In this document: one piece after another, positions 17,421 through 25,428 of the stretch | Layout of the letters: each line of letters starts with the position of its first letter | How positions within the stretch are numbered: the stretch's first letter is position 1 | DNA from: SAT2750 sp964476375 | GTDB taxonomy: Bacteria > Planctomycetota > Planctomycetia > Pirellulales > Pirellulaceae | Assembly (NCBI GenBank): GCA_964476375.1 | Contig: CAYYZW010000109.1 | Coordinates: 1-44,212 of the forward strand | DNA: 44,212 nucleotides | Direction: 5' to 3' | Position numbers and translations under genes: made by a program | The notes under the pieces: generated by a model | Told to the model about the DNA's origin: nothing | Databases searched by the model: none | What the model saw: only the letters and a program-made list of their open reading frames with translations

Positions 17421-18667
17421 ACCGACGGCAGGCCTTCAAATCACTCGCCGCCACGTCTCTGCTGGCAACGGTTCCCACCGCCGGAGCGGTGGTCCGCAAG
17501 AAGCTGCCGGTGGCCGGTGTGGTTACAGAGTATCGGACGAACTCCCACGCGGATGTGATCTGTGGAAAGATCCTCGAGGGCTTCCAACAGGATGGAGGAC
17601 CAGGACCCGACCTGGAACTTGTTTCTCTCTATACCGACCAGGTCCCCCAGGGTGATTTGAGCCGGGAGATGGCACGCAAGCACGGCTTCCGAATCGCCAG
17701 CACGATCGAGGAGGCCATCACGCTGGGAACCAGCACGGTGCAGGTCGCCGGCGTCCTCAGTATCGGGGAGCACGGCAACTATCCTTCCACGCCAGACACC
17801 CACCAGCAGATGTATCCTCGCAAACGTTTTTTTGACGAGATCATTGCCACCTTCAAGAAATGTGGCCGCGTTGTCCCGGTCTTTAATGACAAGCATCTTT
17901 GTTACAACTGGCGAGATGCCAAGGCGATGTATGACACGGCCAGGAAGATGAAGATCTCCTTCATGGCAGGATCCTCGCTTCCTGTTGCCTGGCGAGAACC
18001 CCAGGCGATCCTGCCCATCGGCAGCCAGATCGAGCAGGCACTCGTGCTGGGATATGGCGGCCTGGAGTCCTACGGATTTCACATGCTCGAAACACTGCAG
18101 TGCATGGTAGAACGTCGAGAAGGAGGGGAAACCGGTATCCGAACCGTCCAGGCCCTGCAGGGGGAAAGGGCCTGGCAGGCGCAGCAGCAGGGACGCTGGT
18201 CCGGCACCCTCTTCAAGGCCGCGGCAGAGGCCAATGGACAGGTCGTCACCGAGGAAAAGTTACGGGCCTCCATGATGAACCAGAATGCAGCGGTCTACCT
18301 GATGGAAGCCCGGGACAACGTGAAGATGTCCGCGGTCATGGCTGCCAACCTGGGCGCCCAGTTCTGCCTGGCACTCAAGCTCCGGGAGAGGGATGAACCG
18401 CTTGTGAGCTGGTTTCAACTGGAGGACAAGAAACCGTATGGCCACTTTGCTTTCCTGGTCCAGGCAATCGAGGAGATGGTCCATACCGGCCATCCCAGCT
18501 ATCCGGTGGAACGGACCCTGCTAACCACCGGTATCCTGGACCGGGCCATGCATAGCCTGGCATCCGACGGGACAGCCTACCGGACCCCTGAACTGGCGAT
18601 CCGGTACAAGCCGGTCGAGTGGCCTTATGCGAACCAGGCTGGGGGGAACCCCTATCCCTGCCGGTGA
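17405..18667 (+). CDS. Tat-exported protein of unknown function
   Basis: A 420-residue protein with a twin-arginine leader (NRRQAFKSLAATSLLATV, cleavage near PTAGA). I do not recognise a named family with certainty. The first 100 mature residues alternate strands and helices (LPVAGVVTEYRTNSHADVI, then ARKHGFRIASTIEEAI and VAGVLSIGEHG), reminiscent of a nucleotide-type Rossmann fold such as the N-terminal half of Gfo/Idh/MocA proteins, but no GxGxxG loop is present. Conserved-looking polar clusters are GEHGNYP near residue 120, FNDKHLCYNW near 160 and GGLESYGFHML near 219. It overlaps the lipoprotein gene by 16 bases, so the two products likely work together at the envelope. An enzyme acting on a sugar or cofactor is possible but unproven. 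Confidence 0.8.
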   Translation: MSIQLNRRQAFKSLAATSLLATVPTAGAVVRKKLPVAGVVTEYRTNSHADVICGKILEGFQQDGGPGPDLELVSLYTDQVPQGDLSREMARKHGFRIASTIEEAITLGTSTVQVAGVLSIGEHGNYPSTPDTHQQMYPRKRFFDEIIATFKKCGRVVPVFNDKHLCYNWRDAKAMYDTARKMKISFMAGSSLPVAWREPQAILPIGSQIEQALVLGYGGLESYGFHMLETLQCMVERREGGETGIRTVQALQGERAWQAQQQGRWSGTLFKAAAEANGQVVTEEKLRASMMNQNAAVYLMEARDNVKMSAVMAANLGAQFCLALKLRERDEPLVSWFQLEDKKPYGHFAFLVQAIEEMVHTGHPSYPVERTLLTTGILDRAMHSLASDGTAYRTPELAIRYKPVEWPYANQAGGNPYPCR

Positions 18668-18696
18668 ATACCATGCAGATCCTGGCACAGGCGCAT

Positions 18697-18731
18697 AAAA
18701 AAACGGCCGCCCCACAAATGCAGGGCGGCCG
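18697..18731 (-). terminator. Intrinsic terminator of the 82-residue membrane protein gene
   Basis: Perfect 9-bp stem CGGCCGCCC (18704-18712) with GGGCGGCCG (18723-18731) and a 10-base loop. On the minus strand the stem is followed directly by seven T (A run 18697-18703 on the plus strand). It sits 20 bases after the stop at 18752. There is no T run in the plus direction, so it serves the leftward gene only. Confidence 0.88.
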
Positions 18732-18751
18732 CTTATTGCATTCAATCCTGC

Positions 18752-19000
18752 TTACTTGTCTTTACGAGCAAAGACGTACAGGATAACGCCAAGGGCCAAC
18801 ATGCCCACGACGCCTTGTTCACCAAGCTCACCAATGATGCCGGTGATTCGCGACACAACATCAGCCGTGCCACCAAGGAACGGGACTTCAGCGCCAAACA
18901 GGACGGCGGCAACGATGCTCAGGGCAACGAGAAGAACCGCGATCTCGGTCAAAGCGCGAATCCACTTTTTAGTCGATTCAAGTGACTTTAACATATCCAT
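18752..19000 (-). CDS. Small two-helix membrane protein of unknown function
   Basis: An 82-residue protein with an amphipathic, charged N-terminus (MDMLKSLESTKKWIRALTEI), a first hydrophobic helix (about residues 20-37, ending VAAVLFGAEVPFLGG), a polar linker (DVVSRITGIIGELGEQG) and a second helix (VVGMLALGVILYVFA) that ends RKDK. This suggests an inner-membrane hairpin. GGAGAG lies about 10 bases before the ATG. It stands alone, with a long AT-richer upstream region and a strong intrinsic terminator, which suggests an independently and perhaps highly expressed transcript. No family with a known role comes to mind; holin-like topology is possible, but there is no lysis gene nearby. Coding status is supported by its topology, ribosome site and terminator. 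Confidence 0.75.
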   Translation of the reverse strand: MDMLKSLESTKKWIRALTEIAVLLVALSIVAAVLFGAEVPFLGGTADVVSRITGIIGELGEQGVVGMLALGVILYVFARKDK

Positions 19001-19354
19001 GATTCAGGTCTCTCCAAATTGGGAAATTACCGTGGAACAAACAACTGTATATGTTTGCCGAGCCACATCCCTATGACTCGTATTAATTACTCCAAGATAG
19101 AATCGACCATTGCTTGGCAATAACTCCAATTCTCTCCCAAGGAGATGGAATTTCGCCTGCTTCAAGTTGTTTAAATTCCCCAGATTCACAAAAAAGTTTC
19201 TTTCGGAGAGGCCATTGGGACCGTTTTGCCAAAAATCGCTCTACCGCATGGGATGCCAAACAACCTGCGAGGTGGATCTGACAGGGCCCTGGAGACCACT
19301 TTGGGGAACTTTTGGCGGAATTCACCAGGTCCGCGGCCGGCTCCGGGAGAAAAT
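19001..19354. other. 354-base noncoding region with a bulged hairpin
   Basis: AT-richer than its surroundings and without a convincing gene. It holds the upstream region of the leftward membrane-protein gene and the 3' flank of the Ig-like gene. At 19128-19152 an inverted repeat, AATTC-TCTCC against GGAGA-(TG)-GAATT with a CAA loop, could form a 10-bp stem with a two-base bulge, about 130 bases before the membrane-protein ATG on the minus strand. No intrinsic terminator for the Ig-like gene is seen. The hairpin could be a leader structure, a small RNA or chance. Confidence 0.35.
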
Positions 19355-19762
19355 CTATCGAACCTTGAAAACCAGCAGGTAAGGAACGGCGGATCGCCCT
19401 CCAGCATCCTTGAAATTCACAAAATCCTTTGCATTGATCCACAATGCATAGGTTTGGCCCGCCTGCAATTGAACCGGGAGCACGAAAATCCTGCCGCCGG
19501 CCTCAAAACGAGGTTTCCCGTTGATCTTCGGAAACGACTTTTCATTCACCTTTACCACCGACCAGCGACTGGTCATCATCTTCTTGCTGAAACGGACACG
19601 GATCTCCGTCGTTGTCACGTCCACTTCAGATGATCCCGCCTCCGGCGTGGTCTTCACGACAACGGGAGGCACGTTGTCAATCGAGGGGGATTGAGCCTGG
19701 CCGTGGACGGCACAACATAAAAGAACAACAAGCGGAACGAGTCCGAGTCGTTGGCGTGTCAT
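19355..19762 (-). CDS. Small secreted Ig-like (Big_5/SbsA-type) protein
   Basis: A 135-residue protein with a signal peptide (MTRQRLGLVPLVVLLCCAVH, cleavage after GQA). The mature part is a single Ig-like domain of the Big_5/SbsA type: PPVVVKTTPEAGSSEVDVTT is the usual opening strand pair, TEIRVRFSKKMMTSRWS the next, and a closing strand LPVQLQAGQTYALWINA ends the fold. These domains occur in cell-surface and S-layer proteins and mediate structure or binding, not catalysis. ATG 19762 is chosen over an in-frame codon at 19777 because it places the leader at the N-terminus. It lies 72 bases downstream of the SGNH gene on the same strand, so it may be co-transcribed. A stand-alone single Ig-like domain is unusual; its partner is unknown. 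Confidence 0.75.
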   Translation of the reverse strand: MTRQRLGLVPLVVLLCCAVHGQAQSPSIDNVPPVVVKTTPEAGSSEVDVTTTEIRVRFSKKMMTSRWSVVKVNEKSFPKINGKPRFEAGGRIFVLPVQLQAGQTYALWINAKDFVNFKDAGGRSAVPYLLVFKVR

Positions 19763-19834
19763 GAATTCTGGTTCCAATGGGAATAGTGAAATCCAGTGTT
19801 CGATCCCGGTACAGCGGAGGATGTCGCCTGGCGA

Positions 19835-20908
19835 TTACCAGTCGGACAATTCACCCAGCCCCAGTTCCTCGAGAAAATCTCTTTCGGCCCTGGACGCTTC
19901 ATACTGGCGCCCCTTGCGATCAAACCAGCTACGAGTAAAGAAAAATAAACCGTAAAGATCGTTATCCAGGACCTGGAGCACCGTGATATCCGGCGCCACG
20001 GCAGAAGCACGTTCATGAAAAAGTTCCACTTCCTGGTGGATCGTGTAACCAACAACACCCGCATTGAGGACTTCCAGTCCCGGCTGGTGCGCGGCAAGCT
20101 GGGCAGCGTAGGTATGGGCATTGGGCAGGTGGACTCCAAACGTGTAAGAGTCACCCAGCAGCAGGATCCGCTGGCGAGTCCGGGGAATCTCCACATCCTG
20201 GTTCCCTCGAAACCCCTGTGCATTGGTGGTGACCCGGAACGGCAAATCGGAGAGCAGGTCCCACTGCCTGCTTGCTCCCGGCTCAAGGTCCGCACAAACG
20301 GCCGGCTGTCCGTCGTAGGTCTGCCGGCAACGTTTCTCCTGAAGCGAACCGAGCACCCGCGCTAACTGGTCCGCAACGATCCGATTTCCGAGGCGTGAGA
20401 AGTGATCATCCTCTGGAAGGAGCGTGACATCCTGCCAGGGGTGTTCCCGGATGGCGGCTGTCAGGTCAACCAGGAGCACGCCCTGTTCTGCCGTGATCCG
20501 TTCAAAAAACATCCGGCTGGGAGCTTCCGAGCAGTGGTCCGGACTTTGTGGATCGGTGGAGGGGAGATAAAGCACAACCAGTGTACTGCCGATGTCCTGG
20601 CACGATTTTACCAGCCGGCCAAATTCCAGCTCGTACTGGTGCTCAAACTGTTCTCGCAACGCCGTGCCCTGTTCTCCAAAAAGAGCTCGCCAGGTTGGCT
20701 GCCGGGTATCCTTGAATCGCTCGATCACATCCACGGCATCCCGCCTGTTCACCCGTCCCTTGAGTGTCTCCAGCGTGGTCTGCAGGGCCAGTGTCGAGGT
20801 CGCCTTGACCTGGAAATAGATACAACGCAGCACCACCTCGAGAATCACCCCGGCAAGAACCACTGCCAGCAGGGAGTAAAGCAGCTTCTTGCGGGTGGAA
20901 AGAGCCAT
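19835..20908 (-). CDS. Membrane-anchored SGNH-type hydrolase with permuted catalytic blocks
   Basis: A 357-residue protein with one N-terminal helix (about residues 9-30), so the domain faces the periplasm. ATG 20908 puts this helix at the start. Motifs of the SGNH/GDSL hydrolase fold are present in an unexpected order. First come the strand STLVVLYLPSTDP near 108 and the block V-like LPEDDHFSRLGNRIVADQLA at 164-183 (D167, H169). Only afterwards come the usual opening segment TTNAQGFRG near 228 and block I LLGDSYTFG (S254). Block II LNAGVVGYT (G284) and block III LQVLDNDL (N316) follow, and the protein ends soon after. In known members block I is near the N-terminus and DxH near the C-terminus. 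This looks like a circular permutation, or less likely two half domains. Role: probably acyl transfer or ester hydrolysis on envelope sugars. Confidence 0.8.
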   Translation of the reverse strand: MALSTRKKLLYSLLAVVLAGVILEVVLRCIYFQVKATSTLALQTTLETLKGRVNRRDAVDVIERFKDTRQPTWRALFGEQGTALREQFEHQYELEFGRLVKSCQDIGSTLVVLYLPSTDPQSPDHCSEAPSRMFFERITAEQGVLLVDLTAAIREHPWQDVTLLPEDDHFSRLGNRIVADQLARVLGSLQEKRCRQTYDGQPAVCADLEPGASRQWDLLSDLPFRVTTNAQGFRGNQDVEIPRTRQRILLLGDSYTFGVHLPNAHTYAAQLAAHQPGLEVLNAGVVGYTIHQEVELFHERASAVAPDITVLQVLDNDLYGLFFFTRSWFDRKGRQYEASRAERDFLEELGLGELSDW

Positions 20909-21034
20909 GGCGAATCGTTGATCCCAGGTTCTGATTTTACGGTGACCAGCCTGCCCTGCAGGTTCACCGGCTGAAGATGTCAGCATATCAACGAGCCGCC
21001 AAGGTGACAAACAGACGATTTGGCAGCCTCTCTG

Positions 21035-21064
21035 GTTGCCCGAGTACCCCGGCTCTCGTACATA
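21035..21064 (+). promoter_or_regulatory. Possible promoter for phnA-phnY
   Basis: TTGCCC starting near 21035 is followed, 17 bases later, by TACATA within CATATAAAGG, about 60 bases before the GTG start at 21126. Similarity to the sigma70 consensus is moderate. No Pho-box-like direct repeats were seen in the 217-base divergent gap. Confidence 0.25.
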
Positions 21065-21125
21065 TAAAGGATCCCGGTCTTCCCTGTCCTGCCTCGTCAA
21101 CGGATTCCTGAAAGCGGTACCCGGC

Positions 21126-22367
21126 GTGAACTTCAGCACCACTCCCCTGAGCGTCAATGGCCGCGAGTACCGACCGCCAGCCGCCCCGCTGGTGGCGATC
21201 TGCATCGATGGCTGCGAGGACGACTACCTGGTGACATCGATTTCCAAGGGCTGTATGCCAACGGTCGAGGCGATGGCGGAAAATGGTTATCGTGGCATGG
21301 CACGCGGTGCGCTCCCCTCCTTCACCAATGTCAATAATGCGGCCATTGCTACCGGAGCCCCACCATCGGTGACCGGCATCTCGGGGAATTTCTTCCTGGA
21401 TCCGGAGAGTGGTGAGGAAGTCATGATGAACTCGGCCGATTACCTTCGGGCCGAGACCATTTTTTCTGCCGCGGCACGGGCAGGCCGCAAGGTCGCCGTG
21501 GTGACGGCCAAGGAAAAACTCCGGGACATTCTTTCCAAGGATCTCCAGGGAATCGCTTTCTCCGCTGAACGGGCATCCGAGGCCCAGCTGGAGACACATG
21601 GGATCGATGACGTGGAGGCACTCGTTGGCCAACCGACACCCGAGATCTACAGTGCCGAGGCAAGCCTGTTTGTCCTGCGCGCTGGCGTGGCCCTGTTGGA
21701 AAACCAGTTGGCTGATTTCCTTTACCTTTCACTGACGGACTACATGCAACACAAGTTCGCACCGGACGAGACGGAATCGCTGGATTTCCATCGTGCCATG
21801 GATGTTGAACTGGCCCGGCTGACGGGAAGCGGGGCGGTGGTGGCTGCCACCGCCGATCATGGCATGAATGCCAAGAACCTGCCGGACGGCTCGCCCAACG
21901 TGATCTACCTGGAGACCATGCTCACCAGCCAGTTTGGCCAGGGCATAAAGGTAATCTGTCCGATCACGGATCCCTACGTCGCCCATCATGGAGCACTCGG
22001 TTCGCTGGTCATGGTTCATCTCCCCGACGAGATGAACCGGGCGGCGATTGCTGGCTGGATCCTCGAGCTTCCGGGAGTCAGCGAGGTTCACGACCGGGCC
22101 ACGGCGGCAGAACAGCTGGAGCTTCCTGCGGACCGGATCGGGGACCTGACGGTACTTTCCGATCGCCACGTGGTCCTGGGCCGGACCCCGGCAGATCATG
22201 ACCTGCAATTACTCTCCGGGGGCCTGCGCAGCCACGGGGGCCGCTACGAGGAAATGGTCCCGCTGCTCTTCTCCCATCCGCTCAACGAGCACTACCTGGC
22301 CAGGGCCGGGGACGACCCGAGGAATTTTGACATCTTTGAATTTGCCTGTAATGGGGTGGTGCTATGA
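21126..22367 (+). CDS. phnA: Phosphonoacetate hydrolase
   Basis: Cleaves the carbon-phosphorus bond of phosphonoacetate to acetate and phosphate; alkaline-phosphatase superfamily, two zinc ions, cytoplasmic. The GTG at 21126 gives 413 residues and an N-terminus (SVNGREYRPPAAPLVAICID) that aligns well with the family; upstream in-frame codons would add about 30 unrelated residues. All the expected metal and nucleophile positions are visible: D28 in CIDGCEDDY, T67 in LPSFTNVNNAA (the nucleophile), D205 and H209 in LTDYMQHKF, D244 and H245 in TADHGMN, and H370 in LRSHGGRYEE. The spacing agrees with the characterised Sinorhizobium enzyme. Its stop overlaps the phnY start (ATGA), so the two are translationally coupled. 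Family and function are both strongly supported. Confidence 0.93.
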   Translation: MNFSTTPLSVNGREYRPPAAPLVAICIDGCEDDYLVTSISKGCMPTVEAMAENGYRGMARGALPSFTNVNNAAIATGAPPSVTGISGNFFLDPESGEEVMMNSADYLRAETIFSAAARAGRKVAVVTAKEKLRDILSKDLQGIAFSAERASEAQLETHGIDDVEALVGQPTPEIYSAEASLFVLRAGVALLENQLADFLYLSLTDYMQHKFAPDETESLDFHRAMDVELARLTGSGAVVAATADHGMNAKNLPDGSPNVIYLETMLTSQFGQGIKVICPITDPYVAHHGALGSLVMVHLPDEMNRAAIAGWILELPGVSEVHDRATAAEQLELPADRIGDLTVLSDRHVVLGRTPADHDLQLLSGGLRSHGGRYEEMVPLLFSHPLNEHYLARAGDDPRNFDIFEFACNGVVL

Positions 22368-23794
22368 CTGAAGCACGTTCGCTGCACCTGACAAGTTATA
22401 TCGCCGGGGAACCCCTGGAGAGCGAGGACCTGCTGGAGGTTTTCAATCCTTACAACGGGCAACCGGTCGGCACGGTCACCATGGGAAGCCCGGCAGACGC
22501 GGAACGGGCCATGGCCGCAGCGGTGAGCCCGGCAGAAAGGCAGACCCGTTACCAGCGCAGCCAGGTGCTGCTGGATGCCAGGGAGGCACTGCTCAAGGAC
22601 CGCGAGGCCATGGCCCAGTTGATCATGAGCGAATCAGGACTTTGCCTGCGTGAAACGCGTTACGAGGTCGGTCGTGCATCGGATGTCCTCCAGTTTGCTG
22701 CCATGGAAGCGCTCCGCGATGACGGGCAGATCTTCTCCTGTGACGTCTCCCCCCAGGGCAAGCAGCGGAAGATCTTTACCACCCGGGAACCGGTTCGGCT
22801 CGCACTGGCGATCACTCCCTTTAACCACCCCCTGAACCAGGTGGTCCACAAGCTGGCACCTGCCGTGGCCGCCGGCGTGCCGGTGATTCTCAAGCCCCCC
22901 AAGCGGACCCCGCTGACTGCCATACGTCTGGTGGAAATGCTCTACCAGGCCGGACTTCCCGCGAACATGCTGAGCGTGCTGGTGGGTGATAATGCCACGG
23001 TCATTGAGCCGATGATCACGGATCCACGGGTGGAACTGGTGAGCTTCACCGGAAGTACCGGCGTCGGCAAGAAAATTGCCACCCTGGCAGGTTACAAGAA
23101 GACCTGCCTGGAGCTGGGTGGTAATGCCCCGCTGATCATCCTTGAGGATGCCGACATGGACCTGGCCGTGAAGCTGGCGGCCGAGGGGTGTTACCGGAAT
23201 TCCGGCCAGCGCTGTACCGCCGTAAAACGGCTGCTGGTTCACGACAACATCCTGGAAGAGTTCACCTCCCGACTGGTGGCAATCTCCGCCGAGTACCTCT
23301 GTGGAGATCCGGCTGCCGAGGAGACCCGGGTCGGCACGGTGATTGACGAGGCGGCAGCCATCGAGCTGGAAACGGTAGTGCAGCAGGCCGTCGAGGCCGG
23401 TGCCAGGATTCTCCATGGTGGTCACCGCAGCGGCGCCCAGATAGAGCCGACGGTGATTGCCGACGTGCCGCGGGACTGCCAGATGGTCGTGGAGGAGTCC
23501 TTCGGCCCCCTGGCCCCGATCCTGGCAGTGCGAGACCTGGATGACGCCATCGACGTCGCCAATGCAACCGCCTTTGGACTCTCCTCGGGAATTGTGACCC
23601 GCGATATCGACCGGGCGATCGAGGCGGTCAAGCGGATACGGTCGGGAACAGTGAATATCAACGAGGTCCCAGGCTACCGGATCGAGGCCTCCCCCTTTGG
23701 TGGCATCAAGGACTCGGGACTGGGAATCAAGGAGGGTGTTATCGAGGCGATGAAGTTCCTCACTAACGTGAAAACTTTCTCGCTTCCCTGGTAG
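22364..23794 (+). CDS. phnY: Phosphonoacetaldehyde dehydrogenase (ALDH superfamily)
   Basis: A 476-residue NAD(P)-dependent aldehyde dehydrogenase. E250 in KTCLELGGNAP is the general base and C284 in NSGQRCTAVKR the nucleophile; FTGSTGVGKKIA near residue 229 is the nucleotide-binding segment, and the protein is full length. By sequence alone it could be a lactaldehyde/succinate-semialdehyde-type enzyme. The direct ATGA overlap with phnA makes phosphonoacetaldehyde the most likely substrate, with phosphonoacetate handed to PhnA. In the known pathway 2-aminoethylphosphonate is first transaminated by PhnW; no phnW, regulator or phosphonate transporter gene is present here, so those would have to be elsewhere. 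The gene is convergent with the DUF1501 gene that ends at 23814. Confidence 0.88.
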   Translation: MTEARSLHLTSYIAGEPLESEDLLEVFNPYNGQPVGTVTMGSPADAERAMAAAVSPAERQTRYQRSQVLLDAREALLKDREAMAQLIMSESGLCLRETRYEVGRASDVLQFAAMEALRDDGQIFSCDVSPQGKQRKIFTTREPVRLALAITPFNHPLNQVVHKLAPAVAAGVPVILKPPKRTPLTAIRLVEMLYQAGLPANMLSVLVGDNATVIEPMITDPRVELVSFTGSTGVGKKIATLAGYKKTCLELGGNAPLIILEDADMDLAVKLAAEGCYRNSGQRCTAVKRLLVHDNILEEFTSRLVAISAEYLCGDPAAEETRVGTVIDEAAAIELETVVQQAVEAGARILHGGHRSGAQIEPTVIADVPRDCQMVVEESFGPLAPILAVRDLDDAIDVANATAFGLSSGIVTRDIDRAIEAVKRIRSGTVNINEVPGYRIEASPFGGIKDSGLGIKEGVIEAMKFLTNVKTFSLPW

Positions 23795-23813
23795 ATCGCC
23801 CCGGGAATCCTGA

Positions 23814-25265
23814 CTAGGTGAGTCCCACGATCGGATCGCCATGGTAGATATGGCTTGGCCGGTTCAGCTTGTCATACCAGGCGGCGGTGGGAGGAATACC
23901 CAGGGCCTGGTAAATCGTGGCCGCCATGTGCTCCGGCTTTTGTGGCAGGTCTGCCGGGTAAGCTCCCCGCTTGTCCGAGCTGCCGATGACGTTTCCGCCA
24001 CGGACACCGCCACCGGCAAAGAAGACGGTCTGCACGGCGCCCCAGTGGTCACGGCCCGGCAGCTTGTAGTGTTTCGGCAACAGGGTGATCTTGGGAGTAC
24101 GGCCAAACTCCCCGGCCATCACGATCAGTGTCTCATCCAGCTGGCCACTCTCGGCCAGGTCGTCCAGCAGTGCCGAGACCGCTTTGTCGGTAGGTGGAAA
24201 GAGATTGTCTTTCAGGTGCGGGAAGGCGTTCCCATGCGTGTCCCAGGTTTCATCGTTCCCGAGGTTCACCTGGACCAGGTTCACACCGACATCGACAAGC
24301 CGGCGAGCCATCAACAGGGACCAGCCAAAAGCATTCTTGCCGTAACGCTGCTGGATCTTTTCATCGGCGTTGGTCACGTCCAGGGCATGGTGGACCTTGG
24401 TGTCGGTCAGCAGCGAGATCACACCCTGCCTGTACCGGTCAAATTGTTCGGTCCGGGCAAAGCGGTCCAGCTCCTCTCGCTGGCTGGAAAGCTTGCTCAG
24501 CAGGCCCACCCGGGAATCAACCCGGACACGGGAAAAACCATGGGGGAGAGACAGGTTCGGCGCCTGGAAAAGACGCTCGTCCTTGTTCCCCCGCTCCTGG
24601 TGGTCGAAGTGGAATTCCGGAAAGGCCCCGTAGGACGTGGTGTGATAGGGGGATGCCTCGATGAACCAGGGATTTTTTTCTTCGCCCATCTTGCCGGCAA
24701 ACTGGCCCGGGATCACGCGGCCGGAAGAATGGACAAGTTTCTCTGGAAGAATCACGGCCGGGGGCAGATTGTTTCCTGGCTCTGTTGCAACGTTCGCGAT
24801 CGAGGCAATCGATGGCCAGTCGGTCCCCTGGGGCTTGCTTCCACTGAATCCCGGTGGCATATCGGACCTGCCGGTCAACATGATGTGATGGCCCTGGGAA
24901 TGCTCGTTCGAGGAATGAGTCAGGGAACGGCAGATCGCCCACATCTGGCTGCGTTCGGCAAGCTGCGGGAGATGTTCGCAGATCTGCAGACCCGGCGTGC
25001 GCGTCTGGATCGGTTTGAACTCACCACGCACATCATCCGACGCATCAGGCTTCATGTCGAAGCTGTCATGCTGGGCCAAGCCGCCAGAAAGGAAAATATA
25101 GATCACCCGCTTGGCCGTCGCCGCCGGACGCTGCACTCCGTCAGGAAGGGGGGCGGCCCTGAGGGCCTCCAGGTGGTTCATCCCCAGGCCCAGCAGTCCC
25201 ACGGCCCCCGCCTGCAGGGCAGTCCGCCGTGATATTCGTGGATGATGATGGCCCGGATGCTGCAT
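23814..25265 (-). CDS. DUF1501 family protein (fourth copy)
   Basis: A 483-residue Tat-exported DUF1501 protein. The leader SRRTALQAGAVGLLGLGMNH is nearly the same as that of the copy at 35281-36750, and the two match along their length: FLSGGLAQHDSFDMKP, HSQGHHIMLTGRSDMPPGFS, MAGEFGRTPKI, LPGRDHWGAVQTVFFAGGGV. They form a close paralogous pair distinct from the three copies at the left. A 163-base gap with no evident signal separates it from the alpha/beta hydrolase gene upstream on the same strand. The DUF1549/DUF1553 partner is absent. The HSQGHH and GRDHW motifs suggest metal coordination in the alkaline phosphatase-like fold, but no activity is assigned. Confidence 0.9.
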   Translation of the reverse strand: MQHPGHHHPRISRRTALQAGAVGLLGLGMNHLEALRAAPLPDGVQRPAATAKRVIYIFLSGGLAQHDSFDMKPDASDDVRGEFKPIQTRTPGLQICEHLPQLAERSQMWAICRSLTHSSNEHSQGHHIMLTGRSDMPPGFSGSKPQGTDWPSIASIANVATEPGNNLPPAVILPEKLVHSSGRVIPGQFAGKMGEEKNPWFIEASPYHTTSYGAFPEFHFDHQERGNKDERLFQAPNLSLPHGFSRVRVDSRVGLLSKLSSQREELDRFARTEQFDRYRQGVISLLTDTKVHHALDVTNADEKIQQRYGKNAFGWSLLMARRLVDVGVNLVQVNLGNDETWDTHGNAFPHLKDNLFPPTDKAVSALLDDLAESGQLDETLIVMAGEFGRTPKITLLPKHYKLPGRDHWGAVQTVFFAGGGVRGGNVIGSSDKRGAYPADLPQKPEHMAATIYQALGIPPTAAWYDKLNRPSHIYHGDPIVGLT

Positions 25266-25428
25266 TTCAATTCCCTGCCCTGAAAAGACGCTCGCTGGTA
25301 CTCACCGAGGTTCGTTATCCCTAGTTTAGGTCAGCTCTCCACCAGTCGCAATTCAAGTTTTCCATGTTCATCCCATCGGCTGCCCGATACAGGCGGAATC
25401 AACAGGAATCACCGGGAAAAAATCCATC

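Noticed and set aside
19083..19442. 119-codon minus-strand frame over the noncoding region and the Ig-like gene
   Set aside because: It overlaps the Ig-like gene in another frame, has no domain and no start signal; treated as noncoding.
22634..23842. 402-codon frame opposite phnY
   Set aside because: Antisense shadow of an intact aldehyde dehydrogenase with catalytic E250 and C284.
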